A DNA stretch of 64,000 nt from Isoperla grammatica (GCA_945910005.1 OX246749.1:18943809-19007808), one strand, 5' to 3'. Positions 31,298-43,300 are shown, numbered from the stretch's first letter. Notes: generated from the sequence alone by a model not told the origin. Made by a program: numbers and translations.

Positions 31298-33895
31298 GTC
31301 ATGTTGAATAAAAAGGTGTCGAGCTATACCACTGCCCAGCTCGATGAAGCTGTGCAGATGTGCAAGGATGGCACACTGTCTTTGAGAGCTGCCGCTGACT
31401 TCTACAGCATCCCTAGGTCAACCATATCTGACCGGGTAATCGGCAAGCGAACGGACGCACCTATCCGAGGTCCCACGCCATGCCTGACCAAAGAAGAGGA
31501 AGGTATGCTTGTGAGGTGGGTTGTCGAGATGGCAAGAAGGGGATTTCCTCTTATGCAGGAAAACATTCTGGACATGGTTCAAAAGATCATTGTTGACAGC
31601 GAGAGAGTGACGCTGTTCACAGACAACAGGCCCAGCAACAAGTGGTTCCGTGGGTTTATGGGTCGACACAAAGAACTATCCAAGAAAAAGGCCGAAACCG
31701 TAAGTAAAGGTCGAGCAGCGGTGTCGGAAGCCAGCCTCAGGCGTTGGTTTTCTACCCTTAAGGCGTGTCTGGTGAACGAAGGCTGCGACGATGTCCTTGA
31801 AGACGGAAGCCGCATCTTTAATACCGACGAGTCCGGTTTCCTGTTCCACAAGTGTAATGGGGTGTACGTTGGAGTGAGAGGAGAGGGCCTGACTAGCATT
31901 GCGACTTCACGGGAGAAGGAGCAGGTAACTGTTTTAGGAAATTTCGCGGCCAATGGGGACATTGTGCCCCCCATGCTGGTGTTTCCTTACAAGCGCGTGC
32001 CACCAGCATTAAAAGCTTCCTTCCCAAAGGAGTGGTTTTTGGGAAAAACCGACTCTGGGTGGATGCAGGGCCACATGTTTCTCGAGTACCTGCACCACTT
32101 TTAAAAAATGGCTTGTGGCCAGGGAGGCCCAGAAGCCCGAGCCATTGGTCGATCCACCACTGCCGGTGCTCCTGTTAGTCGATGGACAGAGGAGCCATTT
32201 GAACACTGAGGTGAGCGACTTTTGTCGGAATAATGGCATTATTCTATACTGTCTGTTCCCCAAAGCTACCCACATCCTGCAGCCTGCAGATGTGGGCATT
32301 TTTGGGCCCCTCAAGGTCTATTGGGGTAGAGTACTGCAGGCCAACAAGCTGTCACGCGACGGGAATGGAGTGATGGGTCCACCCGTGACAAAGATGAACT
32401 TTGCCTACCTGCTTTTTTCTTGTTGGGACAGGGCAATTAAAACGACAACAGTCGTAAACTCATTCCGGAAGTGTGGACTATTTCCATTCAACCCTGATGC
32501 ACTCGACTACTCAAAGTGCATTGGGGATCGCATCGAGCTGGAACCTCTTCTCCGACAAGAGCCAACGGAAAAGGTAAAGGCAGCAGGAATTACTTTGAAA
32601 ATGAATGAGGAGTGGGTAGTGAAAGCTGGTCACTTCAATGCCTTCAAAGCTGCAGACCTGAGAGCCGTTGACCTTGAACCTGAACTGCAGGTCATGTACT
32701 CGTTTTGGCGAGATGTTAAAACGGCTGCCAACCAAGTGGTGCTTGATGTCGCTGTGGATATCGTTGAGGTGACGGAAGCACTTGACAACATAGAAAATGA
32801 GGACCCCGTAGAAAATGAGGCGCCCATTGAAGATCTGGTGCCCGTCTTGTCTGAATGGATTTACATTATAACCCTAATACGCTCCAGTATAACTTCGATT
32901 TCCCCGAGTGGAACGATATGGATCTGGAAATCGAGAGTAGGGACGCAATGCCTGAGCCACCATTGTCAGCATCAGTTCCCTCAACATCAAAGGGAATCAC
33001 ATCCACCCCATCACGAAAACGTCCACTCTCAGTAATCAGCATTCCGCAGCCCCTGACATCACCGACCACCTGGTGTTGATTGATTAATGGGGCTTAACGT
33101 CTCATATTTATGCAACGATGGCTAATCGAGACGATGAGCGGGTGATAATGAAGATGAGAAAGATGATAATGAAGAATAAAGCCACATCCGAATCAGATCC
33201 ATTGTACGTCGCGTCGCGTGAGTCGTCATACGATTGATGATTAATGGGGTTTAACGTCTCATATTTATGCAACTATGGCTAATCGAGACGATGAGCGGGT
33301 GATAATGAAGATGAGAAAGATGATAATGAAGAATAAAGCCACATCCAAATCAGATCCATTGTATGTCGCGTGAGTCGTCATACGGGAGTCCAGCAAGGGA
33401 GGGCAGGGCCAAGTGGGAGGAGAAATATTCAATGGGACAGTGGGGGGGAAAGGGGATTGGGGTGTGGACTGCACTTCGTCTGACTTCTCCTCCTCGACCA
33501 GTCCGGCTTGGGTGGCCCTACCAGAAGCATACCACCTGGTGTTGCCGGCAAAGAGAGCGCCTACGCCATTTGCCAACCGCAATGTTAACCGCAAGGTTAA
33601 TTATGCTATATCGTCGCTGCCATGGAAGGTTGAGGAAGAGGAGCGGGCTGCCAATGCCAAGTTACCTGGGAAGAGGAAACCACCAGCAGCATGGTCCTGC
33701 ATGCATTGCAATGGGACTTGGCAGGACGACTGCGATGCAGGCGTCGATAAGACGTGGGTCGACTGTGACATCTGCAAACGGCATATGCATGTTTCATGCA
33801 CAACGCTTGAATTCCAGGCCAAGTTTAACTTAAAGGAAGGAGGAGGGAACAAAAGAAATGTCCGTTGTGAGTGTGACGATTGCGCCAATGTGTAA
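31298..33895 (+). pseudogene. Pogo/Tigger-like transposase with C-terminal zinc domain
   Basis: An acceptor TTTGCAG at 31291-31297 precedes ATG 31301. The protein has a psq helix-turn-helix (TTAQLDEAVQMCKDG...AADFYSIPRSTISDRV), a CENP-B-like second HTH (NKWFRGFMGRHKELSKKKAE), then a DDE domain: FNTDESGF (first D), LLLVDGQRSHLN (second D) and the segment HILQPADVGIFGPLK (third D). The C-terminal Cys/His domain (WSCMHCNGTW...WVDCDICKRHMHVSC...CECDDC) lies at 33691-33895. Breaks: a frameshift in the T/A run at 32100-32108, another near 32855, and a SINE dimer at 33079-33530. Catalyses cut-and-paste transposition into TA in intact relatives; this copy is dead. Confidence 0.8.
33065..33544 (+). 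mobile_element. Head-to-tail SINE dimer inside one 14-bp duplication
   Basis: ACCACCTGGTGTTG at 33065-33078 and 33531-33544 flanks two units: 33079-33231 (stops at GTCGTCATAC) and 33232-33530 (stops at CCAGAAGCAT). Both units lack the normal 3' end. Confidence 0.9.
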
Positions 33896-34020
33896 AGTTG
33901 GATGGTTCTGCCCAGCACTTCAAGTTTATACCGAAGAAGTTATGATCCACTTCTTAAAATATTTCATTTTATATTTACACTTTAATTTTTTGCATTGCTT
34001 ATCTTGACTTATTATTTTTT

Positions 34021-34200
34021 GTTTAACAACGTACTTGACAGCTAGGTCATACGTCAGCACTTGTGTCAACTTGCACGACAAGTAGAGCTACTCTGGACCT
34101 ACTCTACATTGTTGTTTAACAACGTACTCTACACCTAGGTCATATGTCAGCGCATATGTCACCTCACACGACAAGAAGAGCTACTCTGGATCTACTCTGA
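34021..34200. repeat. Tandem duplication of ~90 bp
   Basis: Two diverged copies begin with GTTTAACAACGTACT at about 34021 and 34112 and end with AGCTACTCTGGA-TACTCT. It lies downstream of the pogo-like gene; 33900-34020 holds nothing recognisable. Confidence 0.75.
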
Positions 34201-34202
34201 AT

Positions 34203-34655
34203 TGGGGTGTGGACTGCACTTCGTCTGACTTCTCCTTCTCGACCACTCCGGCTAGGGTGGCCCTACCAGAAGATTGATGATTGATTAATGGGGCTTAACG
34301 TCTCATATTTATGCAATGATGGCTAATCGAGACGATGAGCGGGTGATAATGAAGATGAGAAAGATGATAATGAAGAATAAAGCTACATCCGAATCAGATC
34401 CATTGTACGTCGCGTGAGTCGTCATATGGGAGTCCAGCAAGGGAGGGCAGGGCCAAGTGGGAGGAGAAATATTCAATGGGACAATGGAGGGTATAGGGGA
34501 TTGGGGTGTGGACTGCACTTCGTCTGACTTCTCCTCCTCGACCAGTCCGGCTTGGGTGGCCCTACCAGAAGCATACGCTTCCGCCAGCATAGCTCTCGGG
34601 ATCAACAAAGCACGCAAACCTGCCCACCACGATAAGGTGGCAGTCCCTGGGCAGG
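34203..34655 (+). mobile_element. SINE tail fragment followed by a full SINE
   Basis: 34203-34272 is a tail fragment (GGGGTGTGGACTGCACTTCG to CCAGAAG). A full-length copy follows at 34273-34655, ending TCCCTGGGCAGG. No duplication is seen at the outer ends, so the second copy may have entered or recombined with the first. Confidence 0.8.
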
Positions 34656-34764
34656 ATATTTTATTGTTCACGTGTATTGTTATGCATGTATAAGTTTGGT
34701 GGCGACTGACATTGCAATTATTTGTTTTTAAATATTAAAATTAAATATATTTAATTACTTCTAG

Positions 34765-35719
34765 GCATGTATTTGGTGACCACTCGCGGTGTCGGCCTTG
34801 TGAAGATGATCAGCCTTCTACACATGGCTATTGTAAACGCAAGGGCGTCGAGACGGAGAGGAACCACGAACCACGTCCCCATGATGGAGGAGTGTGGCAT
34901 GCTGAGAGACGTTATGGCGTATCTTGATTACGTAGTGAGCAAGGCTGATAGTCTCCGGTTCAATCTCACTAACAACCAGGCCGAACGATTTAACAGCATG
35001 GTTGAGAAAGTAATTTCCGGAAAACGAATTGACCATGCCAAACGAGGTGCGTACAGAGGCCGGACCTTCGGGGCCGGTCTCGGCACTTGAGCCCACTAGA
35101 AAAGCTTAGTGGGCAAAGTCCAGGAAAGTATACGAAAAAGGAGTTCTTGAGACGAAACTCTAAAAGCGTTTCGGATACAAGACGTCGATTGGAGGCAGGT
35201 CCTTCATTAAAAAAAAAAGTAGCAAAAGGCCCCGATCGGGAATACGGCCCATTAGCTGCACAAGAGGATCTTCCAGACGACTTGTTGCACCAAAAATGTG
35301 AAAACTTCATGGAAAAATTGAAATTGCAAGTAGATTCAGTAGAAAAACAAAATGATATCCAAGAGAAGACGAAGGTAAGCCAGCATATAATTCATAAGTC
35401 ATTACGAATTAGTTGAATACACGAACAGTCGTGAACATGGAGTATCCGATATGTTCAACTACAACCGCTTTATATATATATAAATAATATATATCTAACT
35501 CACTAGTTACTGTATTATGTATACCGAGTAGGCCCTACGTTATATTTGTAGTTTTAGTTGTACAGATCGGTTACTTTTTTAGTTAATTATAAGTTGTCCC
35601 ACATGATTTAAAAATACAGATGTATAATTAATATTTTCTTGTGTTTTCAGGGCCAGTCTGATTGTACGCTGTGGATACAACTACGGCAGGACCGTCTAAC
35701 GACTTCGAACTTCGGCAGT
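34765..35719 (+). pseudogene. YqaJ-associated transposon-linked gene, two exons
   Basis: Exon A (34765-35374) follows CTTCTAG and ends AAG|GTAAGC; exon B (35651-35719) follows TTTTCAG and ends AGT|GTAGGT, joining in frame. The content is HVFGDHSRCRPC at the start, then (after a frameshift near 34860) NNQAERFNSMVEK and GKRIDHAKRGAYRGR, then (after another near 35087) SPLEKLSGQSPGKYTKKEF, PDREYGPLA and KQNDIQEKT, with exon B giving LWIQLRQDRLTTSNFG. This is the region just before the YqaJ-type nuclease domain in proteins frequent in invertebrate genomes. The nuclease exons are not visible downstream. Confidence 0.65.
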
Positions 35720-36114
35720 GTAGGTATCATAATCAAAAATTTGCAGCCAAAAATGATAGTTGTTAGAAGGATAAAATATGACTGACATATTTCCAATTTT
35801 AGGTTATTCAAAGGAGGCCAACTCAACTGGGAATCGACCACAGGTCATCCACTATCCGGGCAGCCGCTCTGACCACTGACCTGTAGAGGGCGCTGTCCAA
35901 TAAGTTTTATTTTGTAATAATTGTTCTCTTATTTAGGCCTATATGTACTTTCATTAAACGAGCAAAGCGAGCGTCTCCATTAGACCTTTAAGGCACTTCG
36001 TTCTTTTTTTTTTTTTTTTACTGCCGATAGCGTGTCGATAGCAAAATGCGCTATAGACGCATGTTTAACAGTCTCTTCATCCTGATCCAAATTAAGATCA
36101 AGAACAACGCAGTA
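35720..36114. other. Stretch without a recognised gene
   Basis: A T run lies near 36005-36019. Nothing else is recognised. Confidence 0.4.
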
Positions 36115-36745
36115 ATAAAGACAGAGACAGGGATCGAGATCAACATCGAGATCAAGGTACAGATCAAGATAAGATCAACATCAAGATCAAGGTATAGATC
36201 AACATCGAGATCAAGGTACAGATCAAGATAAGATCAACATCGAGATCAAGGTACAGATTAAGATAAGATCAACATCGAGATTAAGGTATAGATCAACATC
36301 GAGATCAAGGTACAGATCAAGATAAGATCAACATCGAGATCAAGGTACAGATCAAGATAAGATCAACACCGAGATCAAGATTAACGGCAAGATCAAGATA
36401 GAATCAACAGCAAATTCCAGGTACCGATCAAGATAAAGATCAACAGCAAGATCAAGATAAGATCAACAGCAAGATCAAGATAAGATAAACAGCAAGATCA
36501 AGGTAGTATTAAAGACAGAGACAGGGATCGAGATCAACATCGAGATCAAGGTACAGATCAAGATAAAGATCAACGGCAAGATCAAGGTATAGATCAACAT
36601 CGAGATCAAGGTACAGATCAAGATAAAGATCAACGGCGAGATCAAGGTACAGATCAAGATAAGATCAACATCAAGATCAAGGTATAGATCAACATCGAGA
36701 TCAAGGTACAGATCAAGATAAAGATCAACATCGAGATCAAGATAG
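36115..36745. repeat. AGATCA-based minisatellite, ~35-36-bp units
   Basis: Irregular units of the form GATCAACATCGAGATCAAGG plus TACAGATCAAGATAA repeat across 630 bases. The hexamer AGATCA/AGATAA underlies the unit. The minus strand gives a long LDVDLYLDLYLDLD-like frame, which I regard as a by-product. Confidence 0.85.
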
Positions 36746-36764
36746 TCAACCATACTTGTTGAAC

Positions 36765-37190
36765 AATTTTCATTCTCAAATGATTCTCAATTGGTCCGTA
36801 TTAAGGAAGAACTGGAACCTGAAGAAATCACACCCTAGGATTTTACATTTGAAGACATTCATAGTTTTGTTACAGTTTACTATGATAGTAATTGATGGCT
36901 TGCTTGCGTTTTACAAAAGTATCCAGATTCTCTTCAACTTAAATTCCTCTGATTCCTCTATCCTCATGGACCGGCAACATCATTTTTATACCCCAGTGTG
37001 GTTGATGAACTACTTGTGGAAGTCAATGATATTATTTCATTGGTTGATTGATTAATAGGGCTTAACGTCTCATATTTATGCAACAATGGCTAATCGAAAC
37101 TATATTTCATTAGTAGATTCAACAGCAGCAACAGGACGAACTTACAAACAATCAGACACTGAGACGGGCAAGGAGGCCCTAGGTCTTCTA
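36765..37190 (+). pseudogene. C-terminal fragment of an unclassified transposon gene, cut by a SINE head
   Basis: The frame reads QLVRIKEELEPEEITP, then SFVTVYYDSN, LYPHGPATSFLYPSVVDELL and VNDIISLVDSTAATGRTYK, the last part continuing across a 61-base SINE head. The pattern (vYD-xxWlAxV, FLhPhGPaxsFxyP, dIlxxv...tGRxYxLs) recurs at the C-terminus of uncharacterised mobile-gene families in invertebrates; it may belong to the family at 52330-54345. Two in-frame stops and one shift show decay. Confidence 0.5.
37033..37111 (+). mobile_element. 61-bp SINE head with 9-bp duplication
   Basis: TATTTCATT at 37033-37041 and 37103-37111 flanks 61 bases of SINE head that stops at ATCGAAACTA. The coding frame resumes across it. 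Confidence 0.8.
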
Positions 37191-38069
37191 TCGAAATAAT
37201 TAAGTAATTTAGACAACATCCTTGCAGTATGTTAATGAGGTATGGACTATATTTAATTTATTTTAAAGTTAATTTAACTGCATCTTAATAAATGAAGTTC
37301 AAAATAATCTTTTGTAAAACCCTTATTTGTACAGAATGTCATATTATGACAAATACAATTCCTAATAAATTTATTGATGCAAGAGTTGCAGAGTGCCAAA
37401 CTTGATGTTTTGTGGGATCAATAATGTATCTTTGAACATAATTTTCAGTTATTATTAATGAAATCTGAGATGGTTTTTTTTGTTAGGGGTGGTTAGAAAA
37501 TTCCATATGTAGAAACCATTGTACCCTCATGTAGTAATAGACTGTGTATTTTTGTTAAATTCACTTTCAAATGAGCTATATAACACATCTGTAGCTATAT
37601 TAGACAGTAAGTTATTGAATTTAAGGGTAGTCGGTGTACGCGAGGGGTGCGAAAAAGGCCAAACTTTGGCATTTTTTAAACCCTTTGAAAAAGAAAGTAT
37701 TTTTTTAATGGGCACATTGTTTATGTGTGCAAAATTTGAACAAATCTGAAGGGGTCATGTAAAAAAATGGTACAAACTGAGTTAATTGCATATGGAATGG
37801 CTCCTAACTATTAACAAAAGTCTTCGACCTCATAAAGTGCCAAAGGTCCAGCCCATGGATGGCCTTTTCCCATGAGATGTGAACATCAATACCAAGAACG
37901 ATGAAGATTTGCTACTCGCTATAAAGCATTCCCTTCAGACTGCAAAGATTGCATTATCAGATTTGCAGTTGAACTAATACAGTTCCTGTGCCCGATTGAC
38001 ACCTTGCCAATATATAAAAAGAGTATGTGGCTAAATAACAATCTCATAGATGTGTATTAAAGAAGAAAC
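37191..38069. other. Stretch without a recognised gene
   Basis: AT-rich; an open frame at 37519-37749 has no recognisable content. Confidence 0.4.
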
Positions 38070-38675
38070 TAACAAAATAACAACCATCATCGACGAAATG
38101 AACAAGTTCAAAAGAAGAAGCCTGGAGACCAAAATCAACGCCTTGGAGAGTAAGGTCGACCAAGTAAAGCAATACTTCAACAAATTTTAACTTAACACCA
38201 GACACTCTCGAAAACACCTAAAAAATTATCGAAAACTTCTGTGCCGCCATTGGGACCAATATAAGCATGGATGACGTCGAACACTGCCAATGTATCCCGC
38301 ACAAACACTATTCCCAGGCCAGTGGCACTGATAAAAACACATCATAGCACCATCGCAAAAGATCTACTCACGGCATCCAAGGACCACATATAGAAGAAAC
38401 AGCAAAGGACAGACTGTTTATGTCGGAAATCGGCTACAAAGAACATCAGCAACAAATAACCTTACTGACGAAAAAAAATCTCGATTCTGGCTTTCACGTT
38501 TAACTACGCAAATATGAAAACGCAAAAATAATCCACATAACAGAGCAGGAGGTATATCTAAACTCCCTTCACAGACCTAGACCAATAGCCAGGCCCTAGG
38601 CCTATACACATAACAATATTCCTAATATGGATCTACAACTAGACAAAGAACTAGCTTAAGATATATTTACTCATA

Positions 38676-39074
38676 CACCAAATTTGAGATTGATTAATGG
38701 GGCTTAACGTCTCATATTTATGCAACGATGGCTAATCGAGACGATGAGCGGGTGATAATGAAGATGAGAAAGATGATAATGAAGAATAAAGCCACATCCG
38801 AATCAGATCCATTGTACGTCGCGTGAGTCGTCATACGGGAGTCCAGCAAGGGAGGGCAGGGCCAAGTGGGAGGAGAAATATTCAATGGGACAGTGGGGGG
38901 GAAAGGGGATTGGGGTGTGGACTGCACTTCGTCTGACTTCTCCTCCTCGACCAGTCCGGCTTGGGTGGCCCTACCAGAAGCATACGCTTCCGCCGGCATA
39001 GCTCTCGGGATCAACAAAGCACGCAAACCTGCCCACCACGATAAGGTGGCAGTCCCTGGGCTGGCACCAAATTT
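38676..39074 (+). mobile_element. Full-length SINE with 10-bp duplication
   Basis: CACCAAATTT at 38676-38685 and 39065-39074 flanks a near-consensus copy ending TCCCTGGGCTGG. Confidence 0.9.
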
Positions 39075-39334
39075 CGATTCTGTCCTATTTTCTTAAGACT
39101 CCCGGACTAGTTGAACGGGTTTCATAAGAAAATGGAAACTATTCCAACCACAAATGAAACAAAACTTACTTTAGATAGTGGGAAAGCAAAAAAGCAAGGA
39201 TCCGGCTCAAAAGCTAGACAGCAGGATAAGTTCAAACACAAGAAGAACCAGAACATACACAACTACAACAGTACAAGAACATAATCATTTGCACAGCCCT
39301 TAACATGTATATTATTCATCTCATAATCAGGAGC

Positions 39335-39820
39335 CTAAATGATAACATGATTTATTGATTAATGGGGCTTAACGTCTCATATTTATGCAACGATGGCTAA
39401 TCGAGACGATGAGCGGGTGATAATGAAGATTGATGATTGATTAATGGGGCTAAACGTCTCATATTTATGCAACGATGGCTAATCGAGACGATGAGCGGAT
39501 AATGAAGATGAGAAAGATGATAATGAAGAATAAAGCCACATCCGAATCAGATCCATTGAACATCGCGTGAGTCGTCATACGGGAGTCCAGCAAGGGAGGG
39601 CAGGGCCAAGTGGGAGGATAAATGTTCAATGGGACAGTGGGGGGAAAGGGAATTGGGGTGTGGACTGCACTTCGTCTGACTTCTGCTCCTCGACCAGTCC
39701 GGCTTGGGTGGCCCTACCAGAAGCATACGCTTCCGCCGGCATCGCTCTCGGGATCAACAAAGCACGCAAACCTGCCCACCACGATAAGGTGGCAGTCCCT
39801 GGGCAGGCTAAATGATAACA
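39335..39820 (+). mobile_element. Second SINE dimer inside one 13-bp duplication
   Basis: CTAAATGATAACA at 39335-39347 and 39808-39820 flanks a truncated head (39348-39430) followed directly by a full-length unit (39431-39807). The LINE endonuclease frame continues across it. Confidence 0.9.
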
Positions 39821-40134
39821 ACTTGAGCAAACTGCTTATTCTATTAGGTGAACTTTACTCTCCTTCCGACATAATAGTGGAAAAGGAAACGCATTTAAAG
39901 TATGGCACTAACAAGTTCAACATTCCTGGATGTGAAACATTATACATAAACAAAATGACACAAAATAGTTTTGTTAAAAACAGTTGCGTGGATATGAAGA
40001 TGCGGTCACTGTTGCTGATACCGTGGAAAAATCCACTTACCGGGTTGCTTTACCTATGGATAGAGTAATCGGGGGATGAATGGGTGGGAGGGGGGTAAAT
40101 GAATTTCTTACAGCTCGTGGAAGAGACAAGCCCG

Positions 40135-40260
40135 GGTACCCAGCTCAGAGCTAGGGCTGGCCATTCGGCTACCGAAGTAGCGTACTATAGATAGGCTGGT
40201 ACCCAGCTCAGAGCTAGGGCTGGCCATTCAGCTACCGGAGTAGCGTACTATAGATAGGCT
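40135..40260. repeat. Two 63-bp tandem copies
   Basis: Units 40135-40197 and 40198-40260 (GGTACCCAGCTCAGAGCTAG to GTACTATAGATAGGCT) differ at two positions; a third copy starts at 40261 but stops after a few bases. AGCTCAGAGCT is itself palindromic. Confidence 0.95.
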
Positions 40261-40399
40261 GGTACCCTAGACCCGCCTCATTTTGACCACGAAAGACTGA
40301 TGTCCTTGCAAGAATGTGTTTCCTTACTCTTGTGGAGGATGCAGGTCCTGTTTTGGTGCTGGTGAGGGGAAAGGGGCCTGGAGGGAAGTTATCAGAAGC

Positions 40400-40770
40400 A
40401 GAGGTAACTGGAGTTTCTGGTGGGGGGTGGCTCAAGGGGGCAGATATTGTTCAGCTTTTTAGAGAAGTATTGAGGTCTCCGTGAGTACGGGCATAGATAC
40501 ACAGGCCACTCGCAATAGCTGGTACAACCATCTACGTGGATAGATATTTCACGTCTGTACCACTGTTGGATTTACTGCACTCTGAGAAGTGAATACAAGA
40601 CACAACACAATGGCAACGTCTGTTAGAGGTTCCAATGAACTATTTGTCCATAGCGAGAGTCAAATGTCGATCCCTTCGTGTACGACCACACGCACAAGTC
40701 TTGGTGTCGTCCGCAGAAGGTTCTTCGATCACCAATGAGACCACCACTTGTTATCTATGAAAATATGTAA
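40400..40770 (+). pseudogene. PiggyBac-like transposase fragment
   Basis: The frame GADIVQLFREVL, then after a shift AGTTIYVDRYFTSVPLLDLL, matches the piggyBac (PGBD) core where the second catalytic Asp lies in vDnfFTS-type context. The sequence after LLHSEK has a stop and then resembles the R/K-rich segment only weakly. Both ends are missing. PiggyBac enzymes cut and paste at TTAA; this is a small relic. Confidence 0.5.
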
Positions 40771-40799
40771 AGATTATTTGTCAAAGCTGAAAGTTGATC

Positions 40800-41545
40800 A
40801 AGGCTATGTTCAGAAAATGTTAACAGAATTTAACATGTCGGATTGTTCAAGTGTTCAAGTGTGGAAACTATCGTTCCAGTCGCAAATGTTGTAACGGAGT
40901 GAAACTGAGTGATGGTAAAGGTCTAATCGGTAGGGGGCGTCTAACTGATGCGGAAGTTGATAGAATTCAACTCTACTATGGATTTGCTATTTGCAGAAAT
41001 GTAGATAATCTGGAAAATATGCAACCCGCTATCTGGGCCTGCTTTTTTCACAACCTTTCTACGAATGCAAATCCCCAGCACGGGCTTTGCACACCCGGTG
41101 CAAGTAACAGAAATCCCTGGCAAGTGGAGCAGCAAATGAGTACAAGCAAACCAACCAACTACCAGTAGCAATAATGGAGGAGATAAAACCGGTATTCCAA
41201 GACTTGGCCAATGTCGATCTTCTGCGTGGTGCTTGCACAGACATACTCAGGATCCAAACTACAGTTTCAACAGCGTGATCTGGGTACGTCTACCAAAAAC
41301 TGTGTTGGTAGGCGCAAATGTCCTCAAGTTTGGGTGCTACGATGCTCTCATGTCTTAATGATGGAAATGTTGGCAAGTGCGAAGCTTTAAAACATCTAGG
41401 CATTACACCAGGCAAACAAATGCTAAACGCAATGCAAAAGTTTGACAACGAGCGAATACGCAATGCAGAACGAGCTAAAACTCATCTGCAATGGAAGGCC
41501 AGGCAGACCCATTGCAATAATAATAATAAAATAACTCCTTGTTAA
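40800..41545 (+). pseudogene. Mutator-like transposase, C-terminal half
   Basis: Frames read LSDGKGLIGRGRLTDAEVDR, IQLYYGFAI, MQPAIWACFFHNLSTNANPQ, then IMEEIKPVFQDLAN, and finally LPKTVLVGANVLKFGCYDAL, NDGNVGKCEALKHLGITPGK, ending at TAA 41543-41545. It covers the region after the DDE start in the same family as 7395-8529, and supplies the C-terminal part missing there. At least two frameshifts. Confidence 0.65.
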
Positions 41546-42192
41546 AAGTTCAGACAGAGCAACCGTCCCCAATAGCGAGAATGGTGATAGTGCCCTTGAG
41601 GTCTCCGCACATAGCCTACCTTTAGTGATGATGACGGCCTATGACCATATGCCCGAGAGATATGAACTTGACGATTTCGAACCTGTAAAACCTTTAGCGC
41701 GCACATTAAGTGCTTATCGTTCCAAGGCCTATAACATCAAAGATTATTATGTTGTTTTTTTTAATACTTTATGGTTATATTTTAGTTTTTTTTTTTTATC
41801 ACGATAATGACATTCCGTAACACATATCTACGAGATCTATTTATTTGCAGCGCCTGCACAGCGCGCGCCGCCGAAAATGAGGATATTTAGCTTTTCAAGA
41901 TAGATTTTCCGTTTCTTCTTGGCCTAGATGTCTTTTAAAATGCCCGGTTTTATACCCAAGTAAAAGTTTATATACTGCTGATAGGTAGCAGCACAATACA
42001 GTATCTATCCACCGCTTTTTATATTTGAAACTTGAGGAATGTACAGACTTTTTGTGCTGTAGAACATATGTTTTGTCTGTATACTAGGCCTAAACAATAT
42101 TTAGGACCTCTAGCTACTGTCAAGCTCTTGTCACGGTATAATTTGTTTTTCAATTAGTAGTACAAGTTTGTGTTGTCTGTCTTACTTCACCA
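41546..42192. other. Stretch without a recognised gene
   Basis: A short frame at 41625-41807 is not recognisable. A T run lies near 41790-41799. Confidence 0.4.
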
Positions 42193-43300
42193 TGGGGAGG
42201 AATAGACGAGTTAAAATGTGTGTCAAAGAGAGACCAAGCAAAGTTAAAAGCCACGAAAAGGTGGTCAAGTTCAGTGACAAAACCTACATTGGAACCTATT
42301 GTGGAACATGACCAACAATCTGGACTAGATGTTAATGTTAGGCTAGACAATGCTATTGATGGAAGCCCCAGTCATGATGAAAATCATACTGATACTCCTG
42401 CTAATACTTGTGTAAGAATTCAGAATGTAGAGCTAAGTGCAAGCCTAGATTCAGAGAAGAATCCCAATGATAGGCTCAATTCATCAGAACTTGAATATAT
42501 TATTGTTGAGAAGGATTCTTACGCTCAGTTATTACAGCATGCATTATGTGATAAATGTTTGGGGAAGACCTTGACTGGTAAACACACTTTATCGTATGGG
42601 TATGGATTTGCTCACAAAATGGAGCTTACGTGCCTTTCGTGTGATTAAGTGAATGAATCGGCACACACCTCACGTCAGGTAAGCCTAGACAATGTATATA
42701 CTCGTCCTGTGTTTGATATAAATCGAAGAGTCACAAAAGCCTTCACTCACAAAGGTAAATGCTATGCTGCTTTAGAGAAGTTTTGTTCGGTTATGAACAT
42801 AAAACCACTGAGTGGTTCACCATTCAATGACCACCTAGGGGAAATATACCGTTTGAGTGAAAATGCCAACGATTCGTTTTTAGCATTTGCTCGAGAGCAC
42901 GTGAAAAAAGCCTACATGATGATCAACCCGTCATTGAAGATATTCATATCGGGGTAAGCATTGACGGAAGCTGGCATAGGAGAGGCTTTACATAGAACTA
43001 TTGCGTTGGCGCAGTCATATACTTATTGACAAACACGTTGTTTTGTCCAGTATTGCCAGACTTGTGAACTAGCACAAAAAGATCTAGGGTAAAAATCCCC
43101 CTGAGTAGGTAGGTAAAAAATGCCCCTAAAAAAGCGGCTGTGATGAAGTTTATTGAAAGCCTGGTGACAGTTGAATAGCATTACTGCCGTGGTCAAACTG
43201 CATCGAGGCAGTATCATATACTTATTGACAAACACGTTGTTTTGTCCAAGTATTGCCAGACTTGTGAACTAGCACAAAAAGATCTAGGGGAAAAATCTCT
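42193..43300 (+). pseudogene. Mutator-like transposase, N-terminal half
   Basis: From about 42193 the frames give a basic start, SELEYIIVEKDSYAQLLQHA, LCDKCLGKTLT, GYGFAHKMELTCLSCD (zinc-binding CxxC pairs), then FDINRRVTKAFTHKGKCYAA and a helical region. After TAA at 42955-42957 the next frame gives IGVSIDGSWHRRGFT, the first catalytic Asp region (DGTWxxRG), and KYCQTCELAQKDL. This is the N-terminal half of the family at 7395 and 40800. The order (C half before N half) shows two separate copies or a rearrangement. Confidence 0.65.

Larger units (their letters stand above)
38070..40070 (+). pseudogene. Second LINE of the ORF1/endonuclease type, decayed and split by SINEs
   Basis: ORF1 remains: a coiled-coil end (INALESKVDQVKQYFNKF, ~38131), then KIIENFCAAIGTNISMDDVE (~38221-38280), the same region as in the LINE at 5356-6213. 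The basic C terminus is at 39100-39285. The endonuclease start is IIRSLNDNNLSKLLILLGEL (split by the SINE dimer, resuming at 39808) and continues SPSDIIVEKETHLKYGTNKF. Many stops and shifts. Truncated at about 40070 before the catalytic GD-N motif. Two separate SINE insertions lie inside it. Confidence 0.65.

Noticed and set aside
36475..36753. Minus-strand Leu/Asp/Tyr-rich open frame
   Set aside because: It is a by-product of the AGATCA-based minisatellite.
37519..37749. 76-codon open frame in AT-rich DNA
   Set aside because: No recognisable content; chance occurrence is likely.
38718..39096. Open frames on both strands of the SINE copies (for example with GGEIFNGTVGGKGDWG)
   Set aside because: The same frames recur in every SINE copy on either strand; they are by-products of the repeat.
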